DNA of 64,000 nt from Nitrosotalea devaniterrae (lineage in GTDB: Archaea > Thermoproteota > Nitrososphaeria > Nitrososphaerales > Nitrosopumilaceae), in NCBI GenBank assembly GCA_900065925.1, contig LN890280.1:1418451-1482450 (forward strand), written 5' to 3'. Shown here in pieces: positions 17,236 through 23,888 of the stretch. The translations under genes were made by a program, and so were the position numbers. The notes below the pieces were generated by a model. The model searched no databases. It was not told the DNA's origin and saw only the letters and a list, made by a program, of their open reading frames with translations. Each line of letters opens with the position of its first letter. Positions within the stretch are counted from its first letter, which is position 1.

Positions 17236-17917
17236 TGTCTATTATCTCTCCATCTGGCATCTCTTCGAGTCTTTTGTCAGAGTCAATTTCTATTCCCATT
17301 TTTTTTCCAATGTGTCGTATGGTCTTTCTCTTGAATGAAAAAAGTTTGTTTACAGTATGTACAATCTGTTCTGACAGTACATGCTTTGGAACAATTGATA
17401 TGACAACTGAATCAACCTTTGGAGGAGGTCTGAAATTTGTTTTTTTCACATTTAGGATATTTTCAATGTCAAGGCAATAGCTTGCAAGAACAGATATGGC
17501 TCGTCTCTCTTTGCCATCCTTTTTGGCCAGTTTTTGGGCAAATTCCTTTTGAACCATTACAACAGCACACTTGAATTTTCTTTGGACAAGCCATTCTATT
17601 GTAGTACGGCTCTCAGAATAGGGAAGATTTGAGACTAGTATTGTAAACTCGATATCTTTCTTGAAAGCATCACCTTTTTCTAGAGTCAAGTTTGACACAT
17701 GAGAAAAAGCATCTCTTGCTTTTGAGTATAATACGGGGTCTTTTTCAACTGAGATGACCTGTTTTGCATCATTGCAGAGAAGTTGTGTAAGGACACCATG
17801 ACCTGTTCCTATCTCAAGAACAATGTCATCTTTTGATATATGTGCAGAATCAACTATTGATTTGGCAATTGAATTTGATGTCAAAAAGTGCTGTCCAAGC
17901 GACCTACGCTTGATCAT
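17213..17917 (-). CDS. ksgA: 16S rRNA dimethyladenosine transferase (KsgA/Dim1)
   Basis: A 234-residue enzyme with SAM-binding VLEIGTGHGVLTQLL (about 33-47) and the target-adenosine motif NLPYSESRTTIEW (about 97-109). It dimethylates two adjacent adenosines in the 3'-terminal hairpin of 16S rRNA during small-subunit maturation. It is somewhat shorter than the E. coli enzyme (273), with a reduced C-terminal domain. The start overlaps the DUF655 stop by four bases, the usual archaeal gene order DUF655-ksgA-hemK. Confidence 0.95.
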   Translation of the reverse strand: MIKRRSLGQHFLTSNSIAKSIVDSAHISKDDIVLEIGTGHGVLTQLLCNDAKQVISVEKDPVLYSKARDAFSHVSNLTLEKGDAFKKDIEFTILVSNLPYSESRTTIEWLVQRKFKCAVVMVQKEFAQKLAKKDGKERRAISVLASYCLDIENILNVKKTNFRPPPKVDSVVISIVPKHVLSEQIVHTVNKLFSFKRKTIRHIGKKMGIEIDSDKRLEEMPDGEIIDIAKRIAK

Positions 17918-18474
17918 TTTCTAACAAAGAGACTCATCCTTGTTTCTCCGGTTATCTCTTCGATGATTCTCTTTGCAATTTGTTTTGCTGGCTCTTTTAG
18001 TCCGACTCTTTCTTGCAAGTCCTTAAAGTCTGTAAACTGTTTCTTTTCCCTTTCTTCTAGCATTGTCTTCATGTAGGTTTTTCCAATTCCTGGGATTAGT
18101 TCAAGTGCATGTATCCTTGGAGTAAGTGGTTGTGCATTGTTAAGATAATCAATGAATCGTTTTTCATTTTGCATAACAATTTTTTCTACCACTGCATTTA
18201 GTTCACTCTGGGCAGAAGAAGATATTTGATCATGTTCTAGTCTACCAAGAACTGAAAGAATTTTTGTTCTTCCTTCTTTTCCAATGTATACTCGTTCTCC
18301 TATCTCAAAGGTAGAGTTTGGTAATGCTAACAATTCAAGTATAGTAAGTCGCTCTTCTCCAATAGCTGTAACAATAATTCCATCCCTGCCCCGTACTGTA
18401 GTCGACTTGCCTCTTGTAACAAAATCTAATACGTATGCGTATTCCTCATACTTTCTAGTTTGAGTGTGTTCCAA
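17914..18474 (-). CDS. DUF655 family protein, probable RNA-binding with helix-hairpin-helix
   Basis: A 186-residue protein with an N-terminal beta-rich OB-like half (YEEYAYVLDFVTRGKST...EERLTILELLALP) and a C-terminal helix-hairpin-helix (ELIPGIGKTYMKTMLEERE). This matches DUF655, an archaeal family almost always coded beside ksgA and rpoF. A nucleic-acid-binding role in ribosome assembly is inferred from domain and context; no activity is known to me. Overlaps ksgA by four bases. Confidence 0.9.
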   Translation of the reverse strand: MEHTQTRKYEEYAYVLDFVTRGKSTTVRGRDGIIVTAIGEERLTILELLALPNSTFEIGERVYIGKEGRTKILSVLGRLEHDQISSSAQSELNAVVEKIVMQNEKRFIDYLNNAQPLTPRIHALELIPGIGKTYMKTMLEEREKKQFTDFKDLQERVGLKEPAKQIAKRIIEEITGETRMSLFVRK

Positions 18475-18493
18475 GAAAACCGGACTCCTAAAC

Positions 18494-18820
18494 TTAAGAG
18501 TTCTCCTTGATTATCTTTAGCATCTTGTCGAGTGTCTCAGCAAGAATTAATTTCTTCCAGCCAAAAGTAAATGCTCGCAATTCAGCTTCAGTACTTGGGA
18601 GATTATTTACAATTTCTACTGCTTCTTCTTCTAGTATACCACATTCTTTTACTAGTTGTTGCTTGAGCTTCTTTGCAGCCTTTGCATCAATTTTTGAAAA
18701 TTTGGTAACATAATCATATGTCCATCTTTGAATTTGGTCCATTGATTCGGTATCAACTTTTTCCATAATTTCTTTTACTTCTGGAATTGAGATACCTTGT
18801 TTCTTCTTTACTTCTTCCAT
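18494..18820 (-). CDS. rpoF: RNA polymerase subunit Rpo4 (RpoF)
   Basis: A 108-residue HRDC-like protein matching archaeal RpoF/Rpb4: conserved central TYDYVTKFSKIDAKAAKKL and EAVEIVNNLPSTEAELRAF. With Rpo7 it forms the stalk of RNA polymerase, helping open-complex formation and RNA binding. The gene begins directly after the eL21 stop (18821), showing one operon with eL21, DUF655 and ksgA. This order is widely conserved in archaea. Confidence 0.95.
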   Translation of the reverse strand: MEEVKKKQGISIPEVKEIMEKVDTESMDQIQRWTYDYVTKFSKIDAKAAKKLKQQLVKECGILEEEAVEIVNNLPSTEAELRAFTFGWKKLILAETLDKMLKIIKENS

Positions 18821-19123
18821 CTATACAACACCAAATGGTTTGATATGGTCTAACCTTGTGATTAAGGTTTTTGACTTGTTACCAAGATTTACTGCAAGTT
18901 TTACAGTTCTTCTACCAACAGTTCTGACAGTTCCCACCTTTCCATGATATCTTCTGTGTGGCAATGCCTTGTGTTGTGAAGGATCTATAATTACCAAAAC
19001 TTTGTCCCCTACGGCATATTCTCTTAGCAGAAAAGATACACCTCGGACTTTATCCTTAGTCATGACTGATCGTGACTTGTGCATAAAGCCATGTGAACGA
19101 CCCTTTGGTTTCTTAGTAGTCAT
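18821..19123 (-). CDS. rpl21e: Large ribosomal subunit protein eL21
   Basis: A 100-residue basic protein. The start KKPKGRSHGFMHKSRSVM and the SH3-like core YAVGDKVLVIIDPSQHKALPHRRYHGKVGTV are diagnostic of eL21 (L21e). It is the first gene of the eL21-rpoF-DUF655-ksgA-hemK-like cluster. A TTAAATTA element on the minus strand (about 19150-19158) lies about 30 bases before the ATG and is the likely TATA box. Confidence 0.96.
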   Translation of the reverse strand: MTTKKPKGRSHGFMHKSRSVMTKDKVRGVSFLLREYAVGDKVLVIIDPSQHKALPHRRYHGKVGTVRTVGRRTVKLAVNLGNKSKTLITRLDHIKPFGVV

Positions 19124-19192
19124 TAATCGTTAAGACTTGAGATGACCATAATTTAACACTTACTGGATATAAAGGAAAAAATTAGTACGGAG

Positions 19193-19210
19193 TGGAAGGC
19201 TACACTTCCA
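19193..19210. terminator. Short inverted repeat downstream of radA
   Basis: TGGAAG and CTTCCA are separated by six bases in the gap between radA and eL21, just after the radA stop. It could be a minor hairpin at the mRNA end; archaeal terminators are mostly T-tracts, so this is weak. Confidence 0.25.
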
Positions 19211-19231
19211 TCCGGGGACAGGATGACAGAC

Positions 19232-20230
19232 CTATTCTTCAGGTTCTTCTTTCTTTTTCTTCTTTGTCTCATCCTCTGGATCTGCAACACCACCTTCGGT
19301 TAGTGTGTACAGAACCTCTTGTTCTGGATGATGTGGGCTGTCAACCATTCTGGCAATTCGTTTCTTACCTGATTTCTTGAGGTATACACGGTATGTTGAG
19401 GCGTGTGCCACAACGTTTCCTCCAACAGGTCTTGTTGGGTCACCAAAGAATTGGTCAGGCGATGACTGGACTTGGTTTGTTGCAATTGCTGCAATATTGT
19501 ATGTTTCAGCAGTTCTTGAAAGCAAATGCATGAATTTGTTCAATCTCTGTTGTCTTACAGAGAGAGTACCTCTGCCAAGGAATTCTGCTCTGAACAAGCC
19601 AACTGCAGAGTCTACAACAAGCAATTTTATTTTATTTTCCTCAATTACAGGACCTGCTTCTTGTAAAATTAGTTCCTGGTGAGCACTATTGTATGCTCTT
19701 GCTACCATAATTCTGTCAAGAACTTTTTCTGGATCAAGTCCCTTGGATTTTGCAATTGAAACAATTCTTTCTGGTCTGAATGTGTGCTCTGTATCAATAT
19801 ACAACACACCACCGTCCAAGCCACCTTCTTCTTTTGGTTTTTGAACAGTTACACATAATGTGTGGCAAAGTTGTGTTTTGCCTGCACCAAATTCACCATA
19901 AACCTCTGTTACGGCTTGCGTCTCTATGCCGCCATCAAATAAAGTATCAAGGGCATTGGTTCCAGTTGTGATCTTTCCAATATCTTGTCTTCTTTTATAG
20001 ATCTCAGTTGCGGTGACAAATTCTTTAGCAATTTGACCATTGTCAATTAGCTGTTGTCTTGCCTTATTTACAAGATTTACAGCAGCGTCAAGATCCATAC
20101 CAGTAATTTCTGATATGTCCACTGGTCCTCTTATTACAAGATCCATTATGTTATGGATTCCTGCATCACTTAGCTTCTTGGAAGTTACTGGGCCTACCCC
20201 ATCTAGATTTTCTAATCTTAAATCGTCCAT
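19232..20230 (-). CDS. radA: DNA repair and recombination protein RadA
   Basis: A 332-residue RecA/Rad51-family recombinase. The N-terminal helix-hairpin-helix domain (LDGVGPVTSKKLSDAGI, about 9-25), Walker A GEFGAGKT (112-119), the GVLYIDTEHTF strand, Walker B LLVVDSAVGLF (203-213) and L2 region NQVQSSPDQFFGD are all intact. The tail is an acidic/lysine mix (EDETKKKKKEEPEE). It forms filaments on single-stranded DNA for homologous pairing. The promoter holds striking palindromes, described separately. Confidence 0.97.
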   Translation of the reverse strand: MDDLRLENLDGVGPVTSKKLSDAGIHNIMDLVIRGPVDISEITGMDLDAAVNLVNKARQQLIDNGQIAKEFVTATEIYKRRQDIGKITTGTNALDTLFDGGIETQAVTEVYGEFGAGKTQLCHTLCVTVQKPKEEGGLDGGVLYIDTEHTFRPERIVSIAKSKGLDPEKVLDRIMVARAYNSAHQELILQEAGPVIEENKIKLLVVDSAVGLFRAEFLGRGTLSVRQQRLNKFMHLLSRTAETYNIAAIATNQVQSSPDQFFGDPTRPVGGNVVAHASTYRVYLKKSGKKRIARMVDSPHHPEQEVLYTLTEGGVADPEDETKKKKKEEPEE

Positions 20231-20233
20231 CTT

Positions 20234-20266
20234 ACCGTATGGTACGGTACCGGTACCTAATAAATC
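20234..20266 (-). promoter_or_regulatory. radA promoter with overlapping palindromes
   Basis: On the minus strand a TATA-like TTTATTAG (20259-20266) lies 32 bases before the ATG. Directly downstream is GGTACCGGTACC (20247-20258), a perfect 12-base palindrome, and then TACGGTA-tgg/cca-TACCGTA (20234-20250), a 7-base inverted repeat around the expected start of transcription. The position between TATA box and transcription start is typical of repressor operators in archaea. Confidence 0.55.
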
Positions 20267-20332
20267 TACTGTATCAAGGTTCTGTACAAACGGTGGGACA
20301 TAGTTTAACCTGTTTTTTGTCGGGACATGAGA

Positions 20333-20665
20333 TTATAGATGATACTTTGTCCCGTTTTGCACGTCTATTACTTCATGTAAAAGATTATTCTCCCTGACCT
20401 GAATGTAACTGCCATCATCAAAGTAAAATTGAATGGTTATGTCTGTACCACGGGGGTCATAATTTTTAACAAACGAATCCACGATTTCAACATGATAATG
20501 CTTGTCATCAAGTGCGTGTTTCACTCTTGAATCTGATAATGCAAGTCTAATTAGTTGGTCATTAAGATTCTCAGGCATGAATGGATTTTCATTGATTACT
20601 GTGATTATTACAACAATAGCAACAATAACTATTGCAGGAATGATTATTACATATCTGACCTTCAC
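20333..20665 (-). CDS. Small membrane-anchored protein of unknown function
   Basis: A 110-residue protein with one N-terminal membrane helix (about residues 5-24, VIIIPAIVIVAIVVIITVI) and an outside domain of about 85 residues with alternating beta strands (DSRVKHALDDKHYHVEIVDSF...IQFYFDDGSYIQVRE). The domain resembles small PepSY-like or periplasmic beta domains, but I cannot assign a family. It lies in the small-gene island downstream of radA. Confidence 0.7.
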   Translation of the reverse strand: MKVRYVIIIPAIVIVAIVVIITVINENPFMPENLNDQLIRLALSDSRVKHALDDKHYHVEIVDSFVKNYDPRGTDITIQFYFDDGSYIQVRENNLLHEVIDVQNGTKYHL

Positions 20666-20725
20666 ATATTCCTAAAAACCGATTCTCGATAAGTAAATTG
20701 CGATAGAAAAATACTAAACAATTTT

Positions 20726-20875
20726 CTAGTTTTTACTAGCGTTCTGTATCAAGGTGGTCATCCATTTGTTATCCCCAGCGATCTTTATTCCACAAGCTTC
20801 ACTTGGTGTTTTTCCATCTAATCCCATATGCGGTCTAGACGCGGTACAATCAGATGGACACAAATTAACTAATTC
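20726..20875 (-). pseudogene. Transposase-like C-terminal remnant, copy A
   Basis: The minus-strand frame reads RPHMGLDGKTPSEACGIKI, then AGDNKWMTTLIQNASKN and a stop. The RPH-GLDGKTP-E pattern is the end of DDE integrase-core transposases of IS elements. Only about 48 codons are left before an in-frame TGA, with no start or catalytic residues. Two further diverged copies of the same end lie at 21157-21270 and 21700-21790. Confidence 0.55.
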
Positions 20876-20904
20876 TCAGTGTCAAATGTCGGGACATAAG
20901 ATCA

Positions 20905-21114
20905 TTACGTGTTCTTACTAAGAACATATAGGATATTGATCAGTATGACTACACCAAAAATAACAAAGAGTAATGGTAGTTTTGTCTTTAAATTATCTAC
21001 TTTTGATTGATACCTTCGTATAATAAAGTAAGAAATTATCGAGAAGATGGCAGTAATAGCAATACATCTTGTAACAAGTTCCTTAGCAAGAACAGATGAT
21101 AAAATATCTACCAT
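20905..21114 (-). CDS. Small two-helix membrane protein
   Basis: A 69-residue protein with two membrane helices (CIAITAIFSIISYFII and LPLLFVIFGVVILINILYVL) joined by a basic loop (RRYQSKVDNLKTK), which would lie in the cytoplasm. No family recognised. Sits between two transposase-like remnants; the TGTCGGGACAT repeat is just past its stop. Confidence 0.6.
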   Translation of the reverse strand: MVDILSSVLAKELVTRCIAITAIFSIISYFIIRRYQSKVDNLKTKLPLLFVIFGVVILINILYVLSKNT

Positions 21115-21156
21115 AAAGAGAATGGTGTGTACAGGGATAATGAAGATACCGTATGA

Positions 21157-21270
21157 TTATTTTTTACTAGCATTCGGAATCAATGTAATCCACTTATCTC
21201 CTTCGATCTCTATTCCACATTTTTCCAGAGTTTTACCATCTAAATCCCATATGAAGTCTAATTGTAATAC
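21157..21270 (-). pseudogene. Transposase-like C-terminal remnant, copy B (frameshifted)
   Basis: The minus strand reads LDGKTLEKCGIEIEGDKWITLIPNASKK then stop, matching copy A. Upstream, the residues RLHMG, equal to RPHMG of copy A, are in a different frame, so a frameshift separates the two parts. This is clear decay of the same ancestral end. Confidence 0.5.
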
Positions 21271-21344
21271 ATTTGCTATCCATCAAACACGACTGAATCT
21301 TGATTTTTTATTTTTCTGGCTGTTACTTTTAGTTTGGTAGAAAT

Positions 21345-21479
21345 TTATGAACGACGAGTTTTCTTCTTCTTTCTGTTTTTACTAGATTGGTAGGCAAAAA
21401 AGCCAAGCACTATGCCAATAATTACAGTCGCTGCAACCATCCCGGTTAAGATTGATGGATTGACATGAGAAATATCCAT
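21345..21479 (-). CDS. Single-helix membrane peptide, 44 residues
   Basis: Read from sequence: ATG at 21479, TAA at 21345-21347. A short outside N-terminus (MDISHVNPSIL) is followed by one membrane helix (TGMVAATVIIGIVLGFFAY) and a strongly basic end (KNRKKKKTRRS), giving a clear N-out/C-in single-pass topology. Small proteins of this shape are common in thaumarchaeal genomes; function unknown. Confidence 0.6.
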   Translation of the reverse strand: MDISHVNPSILTGMVAATVIIGIVLGFFAYQSSKNRKKKKTRRS

Positions 21480-21550
21480 AGAAATCAGGTATCAAAACCA
21501 AGTTAATTAAGATTGATCATGAACTAAATCGAGTCTGCAATTTTCTAATT

Positions 21551-21703
21551 TCAGATTATTGATATAACATTCCAACCTGTCAAGTATCTAGTAAGCTTGA
21601 TTCTACAACTAGGACACCATTCATACCTTAATGTATAATCATCACATGCAGGATTAAGGCAAGTAGATTCTTTTCTACAACGAGGACAGATGTGATTTTT
21701 CAA
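21551..21703 (-). CDS. Possible small zinc-ribbon protein, 50 residues, TTG start
   Basis: A minus-strand frame from TTG 21703 to TGA 21551 encodes two clean CPxC knuckles (HICPRCRKES and EWCPSCRIKL), with two more cysteines between them (TCLNPACDD), so one or two zinc sites. An in-frame stop lies just before the TTG, so this is the only start. Cysteine spacing argues for real coding, but the place next to a decayed transposase end leaves open that it is also a remnant. Confidence 0.45.
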   Translation of the reverse strand: MKNHICPRCRKESTCLNPACDDYTLRYEWCPSCRIKLTRYLTGWNVISII

Positions 21704-21790
21704 GATTCTATCCTACTTGTGTTCTGTATCAATGTCATCCATTTGCTATTGTCTGGAATATAATTTACATTGAGCATGACTCCGCCAGGT
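21700..21790 (-). pseudogene. Transposase-like C-terminal remnant, copy C
   Basis: The frame ends in IPDNSKWMTLIQNTSRIES, parallel to DNKWMTTLIQNASKN of copy A. At the nucleotide level TTCTGTATCAA-GT-ATCCATTTG is shared with copy A. It overlaps the TTG of the small zinc-ribbon frame and stops just short of the secreted protein gene. Confidence 0.45.
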
Positions 21791-21800
21791 TTAGGATTTG

Positions 21801-22049
21801 TTAGTTGAGGTTGTGGATTACATGGTGACGCCCTGCTACTCCCCATACTATGGCAAATCCAGCTATGCTTGCCACTAATATGGCGCCGACCATTTGTGCC
21901 GTATCTAGTGGAAGACATCCTACATTGTATACGTAAGCTTGCTCTCCACAGGATGGTTGTTGTGCAAATGCTAAGTTAGTACCTGCCATGGCAAGTATAC
22001 CTAGCGTCATAACGAGTCCAGCTAGTTTTGCTGTACCTACGCTAACCAT
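21801..22049 (-). CDS. Small exported membrane protein
   Basis: An 82-residue protein with a signal peptide (AKLAGLVMTLGILAMAGTNLAFAQQ, cut probably after AFA), a short outside loop with two cysteines (PSCGEQAYVYNVGCLP), and a second membrane helix (AQMVGAILVASIAGFAIVWGVAG). The cysteines may form a disulfide. The pattern of a processed N-terminus plus C-terminal helix resembles small subunits of membrane complexes; family not recognised. A TAAATATTA element on the minus strand lies about 30 bases before the ATG. Confidence 0.7.
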   Translation of the reverse strand: MVSVGTAKLAGLVMTLGILAMAGTNLAFAQQPSCGEQAYVYNVGCLPLDTAQMVGAILVASIAGFAIVWGVAGRHHVIHNLN

Positions 22050-22134
22050 GTATCATATACGACATTGTAATATTTACGGATGACTAGAATTTCTCCGCAG
22101 GATCGTATCGTCTTATCTAGTGCAAGGTCTACGA

Positions 22135-22491
22135 TCAACTCAACATAACTTTGAAAAAATTAGATTTTAGTTCATCAATATCAGATAACCGGTCAGATTC
22201 AGACCTAATTTCATCTACAACAGTATAGTAATCATTCACATACACTTCTTTGAGTACAGTTCGCAAGTATTCTGGATTATCTATGCATTGGAGAATCCAA
22301 CAGTTGTAAAGAGATTGAAGTTTTGCAAGAACTAGATTATAGTTTGTATCTCCCCGTCTCATCAGCACTACCTCGATACAAGTTATGAAAGCTATCTTGT
22401 TTTCTCCTTCTATTGAAACCATCAAAAAAAGCCTAATTTCTGACGTTATATCATTTTGTATCACAGAATTATGAATTAGTGATGAAAACAA
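22135..22491 (-). CDS. Small protein of a two-copy family (NitrOD5-like), member 1
   Basis: A 118-residue soluble protein. Its last 50 residues (NPEYLRTVLKEVYVNDYYTVVDEIR...DIDELKSNFFKVM) line up with the C-terminus of the next gene upstream (22641-22925), so the two are paralogs. The pattern reminds me of the thaumarchaeal NitrOD5 output-domain family, sometimes fused to response regulators; this is a resemblance, not a proven match. The N-terminal half has diverged and looks unlike its sister. Confidence 0.6.
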   Translation of the reverse strand: MFSSLIHNSVIQNDITSEIRLFLMVSIEGENKIAFITCIEVVLMRRGDTNYNLVLAKLQSLYNCWILQCIDNPEYLRTVLKEVYVNDYYTVVDEIRSESDRLSDIDELKSNFFKVMLS

Positions 22492-22640
22492 GCGAAACTA
22501 TTATCCTTAGTTGATTTGCGTGTAGTTTACGTATTTTTCAAATTATAGGTACAATATTGCCACATGGTTTAACCATAACCCGAACATAGATTACAGCACT
22601 CTAGACGTTATCATTACAAATACCATAAAACAACCTAATT

Positions 22641-22925
22641 CTATTCTTCACTAATCAATTCAATGAATGCATCAATCTTGTTGTCCTCTTCAAGACCGGT
22701 TAGCTCATTTTTGATCTTTTCCACAGGTACAAGGTATTTACCATCAAACACTTCTTTTAATGCAAAATTTAGCACACCAGGTTTGCGATAACAATCTGAG
22801 AACGTCATGTGGTGAGAACCAAGTATTTCTGCTATTTTACTATGGTTACTGACGCCAAATTCCATTAGGATTTTTTCTATAATGACACCAACTGCATTAC
22901 CAATCAGTTTTTCACTATCGCCCAT
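22641..22925 (-). CDS. Small protein of a two-copy family (NitrOD5-like), member 2
   Basis: A 94-residue helical protein: AVGVIIEKILMEFGVSNHSKI, a central HHMTFSDCYRKP segment, then VLNFALKEVFDGKYLVPVEKI, and an acidic end. It aligns with the C-terminus of the gene at 22135-22491. In thaumarchaea such short stand-alone domains are expanded and thought to act as output or adaptor modules in signalling. No DNA-binding motif can be seen with certainty. Confidence 0.65.
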   Translation of the reverse strand: MGDSEKLIGNAVGVIIEKILMEFGVSNHSKIAEILGSHHMTFSDCYRKPGVLNFALKEVFDGKYLVPVEKIKNELTGLEEDNKIDAFIELISEE

Positions 22926-23007
22926 TCCAGGTAATCATTGTACAGGATATCAGGTCATTAAAAAAGAATGTGTGCAGTTATAATTCCAGGAACATAGTTA
23001 ATCGAGT

Positions 23008-23016
23008 CTTTTATAC
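23008..23016 (+). promoter_or_regulatory. TATA box of the candidate hairpin RNA
   Basis: CTTTTATAC, a good archaeal TATA box, centred 25 bases before the G at 23037 where the candidate RNA would begin. No protein frame starts behind it. Confidence 0.5.
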
Positions 23017-23036
23017 GATAAAGTCCAATTATCTAT

Positions 23037-23112
23037 GGAACCGTGGATGTGTCTTCCTAGTGTACGATCACACCATCACTATGACACAAGTCCCTAATAT
23101 CCACGGTTTCAT
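23037..23112 (+). ncRNA. Candidate structured small RNA of about 75 bases
   Basis: In a gap of 353 bases without a gene, AACCGTGGAT (23039-23048) pairs perfectly with ATCCACGGTT (23099-23108). Inside it, GTGTC (23049-23053) pairs with GACAC (23083-23087) and GTGT/ACAC closes an apical loop (about 23060-23073). The outer stem starts almost at the transcription start predicted from the TATA box, and a T-rich run (TTTCATTTTA) follows. No known RNA family recognised: not a tRNA, 5S or C/D box RNA. An operator made of two distant half-sites is the alternative. Confidence 0.45.
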
Positions 23113-23237
23113 TTTACAATAAAAAATCTACCAGGTTTTGCATACCCAGGACAGATTTGCCAGTTCAAAATGAACGAACACATTCTTTTCAATCTAGATA
23201 TCATAGTAAATATTGCAGATTCTATACTGGCGGAATG

Positions 23238-23258
23238 TTCTTTGGGGTAAAACCCAAA
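23238..23258. other. Hairpin CTTTGGG/CCCAAAG in the same gap
   Basis: A perfect 7-base stem with a short A-rich loop, in the non-coding stretch between the hairpin RNA and the convergent membrane-protein gene. On the plus strand a long T-run (TTATTTTTTTATTTTA) follows about 20 bases later, so it may belong to a transcript end. Confidence 0.3.
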
Positions 23259-23278
23259 GGGCGACCGCTAGAATCTGA

Positions 23279-23527
23279 TTATTTTTTTATTTTATTTACC
23301 AGTGATTGGACCAGGTGTCCTTTGAACAGAAAATCAGAAATCTTGTATGCAGACACTGCAAGAGCTATGAATAGTCCACCTGTAGGAAGGACTAGAAGCG
23401 TATTCTCTAAAACTAGGATAGATTTAACCGAGGCATAGCCTGAAAACATTACAAAGACTAGCAAGGCAAACCCCATTGCCTCAAGGGCAATCGTTCTATG
23501 AGATAATATAGTGGGATTTATTGTCAA
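23279..23527 (-). CDS. Small two-helix membrane protein
   Basis: An 82-residue protein with two membrane helices (AMGFALLVFVMFSGYASV and LVLPTGGLFIALAVSAYKI) and a basic end (NKIKK) placing both termini in the cytoplasm. Composition and codon use are like real membrane proteins of this genome; the overlapping plus-strand frame lacks such features. Function unknown. Confidence 0.6.
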   Translation of the reverse strand: MTINPTILSHRTIALEAMGFALLVFVMFSGYASVKSILVLENTLLVLPTGGLFIALAVSAYKISDFLFKGHLVQSLVNKIKK

Positions 23528-23659
23528 GAGAAAATCATGATAATTTCCAGATTAAAGCACCCGGGTAGATAATTTTTGACACAGGGTCAGATCAGACTAG
23601 TTTTAAAATTAATCAACAACAAGATGATGATATGATACCTGACAGATAACTTGTAAAAT

Positions 23660-23839
23660 CTACTTTCTTTTTCTTTGGCCTGGTTTGTTTTGGCCTGGGA
23701 CTCTTTTTAGGATGAATCTTTTTCTAAAATTGTCTTTGTTTCGTGTAATGGATATAGTTCCATGTCTTTCTCTTGATGGAACCTTTGGAGTTTGTCCTCT
23801 TACTTTTCCTGCTTTAGTAAGCGATCCGTGAGTTGGCAC
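23660..23839 (-). CDS. rps30e: Small ribosomal subunit protein eS30
   Basis: Read from sequence: GTG at 23839, TAG at 23660-23662, 59 residues. The start PTHGSLTKAGKVRGQTPKV and the basic end FILKRVPGQNKPGQRKRK are diagnostic of eS30 (S30e). An A/T-rich AATTAAAAAAG stretch on the minus strand about 25 bases upstream is a likely TATA box. Its small size and GTG start make it easy to miss. It lies just downstream of the radical SAM gene on the same strand. Confidence 0.93.
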   Translation of the reverse strand: MPTHGSLTKAGKVRGQTPKVPSRERHGTISITRNKDNFRKRFILKRVPGQNKPGQRKRK

Positions 23840-23888
23840 GAATAAACTCTTTTTTAATTCAATTTATGTATTTGGTTTAGGAAAAGAT

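Larger units (their letters stand above)
20319..20897. repeat. Direct repeat pair TGTCGGGACAT
   Basis: The 11-base word TGTCGGGACAT occurs at 20319-20329 and 20887-20897 in the same orientation, and both are followed by a similar A/G-AGAT sequence. The pair brackets a small membrane-protein gene and a transposase-like fragment, so it may mark the ends of an inserted or duplicated segment. Confidence 0.4.

Noticed and set aside
21700-21918. Minus-strand frame of 72 codons
   Set aside because: It runs out of phase through the secreted protein gene at 21801-22049; only its last part, the transposase-like end, is meaningful.
23157-23438. Plus-strand frame opposite the membrane protein
   Set aside because: No signal, domain or codon pattern; the opposite strand encodes a plausible two-helix membrane protein.
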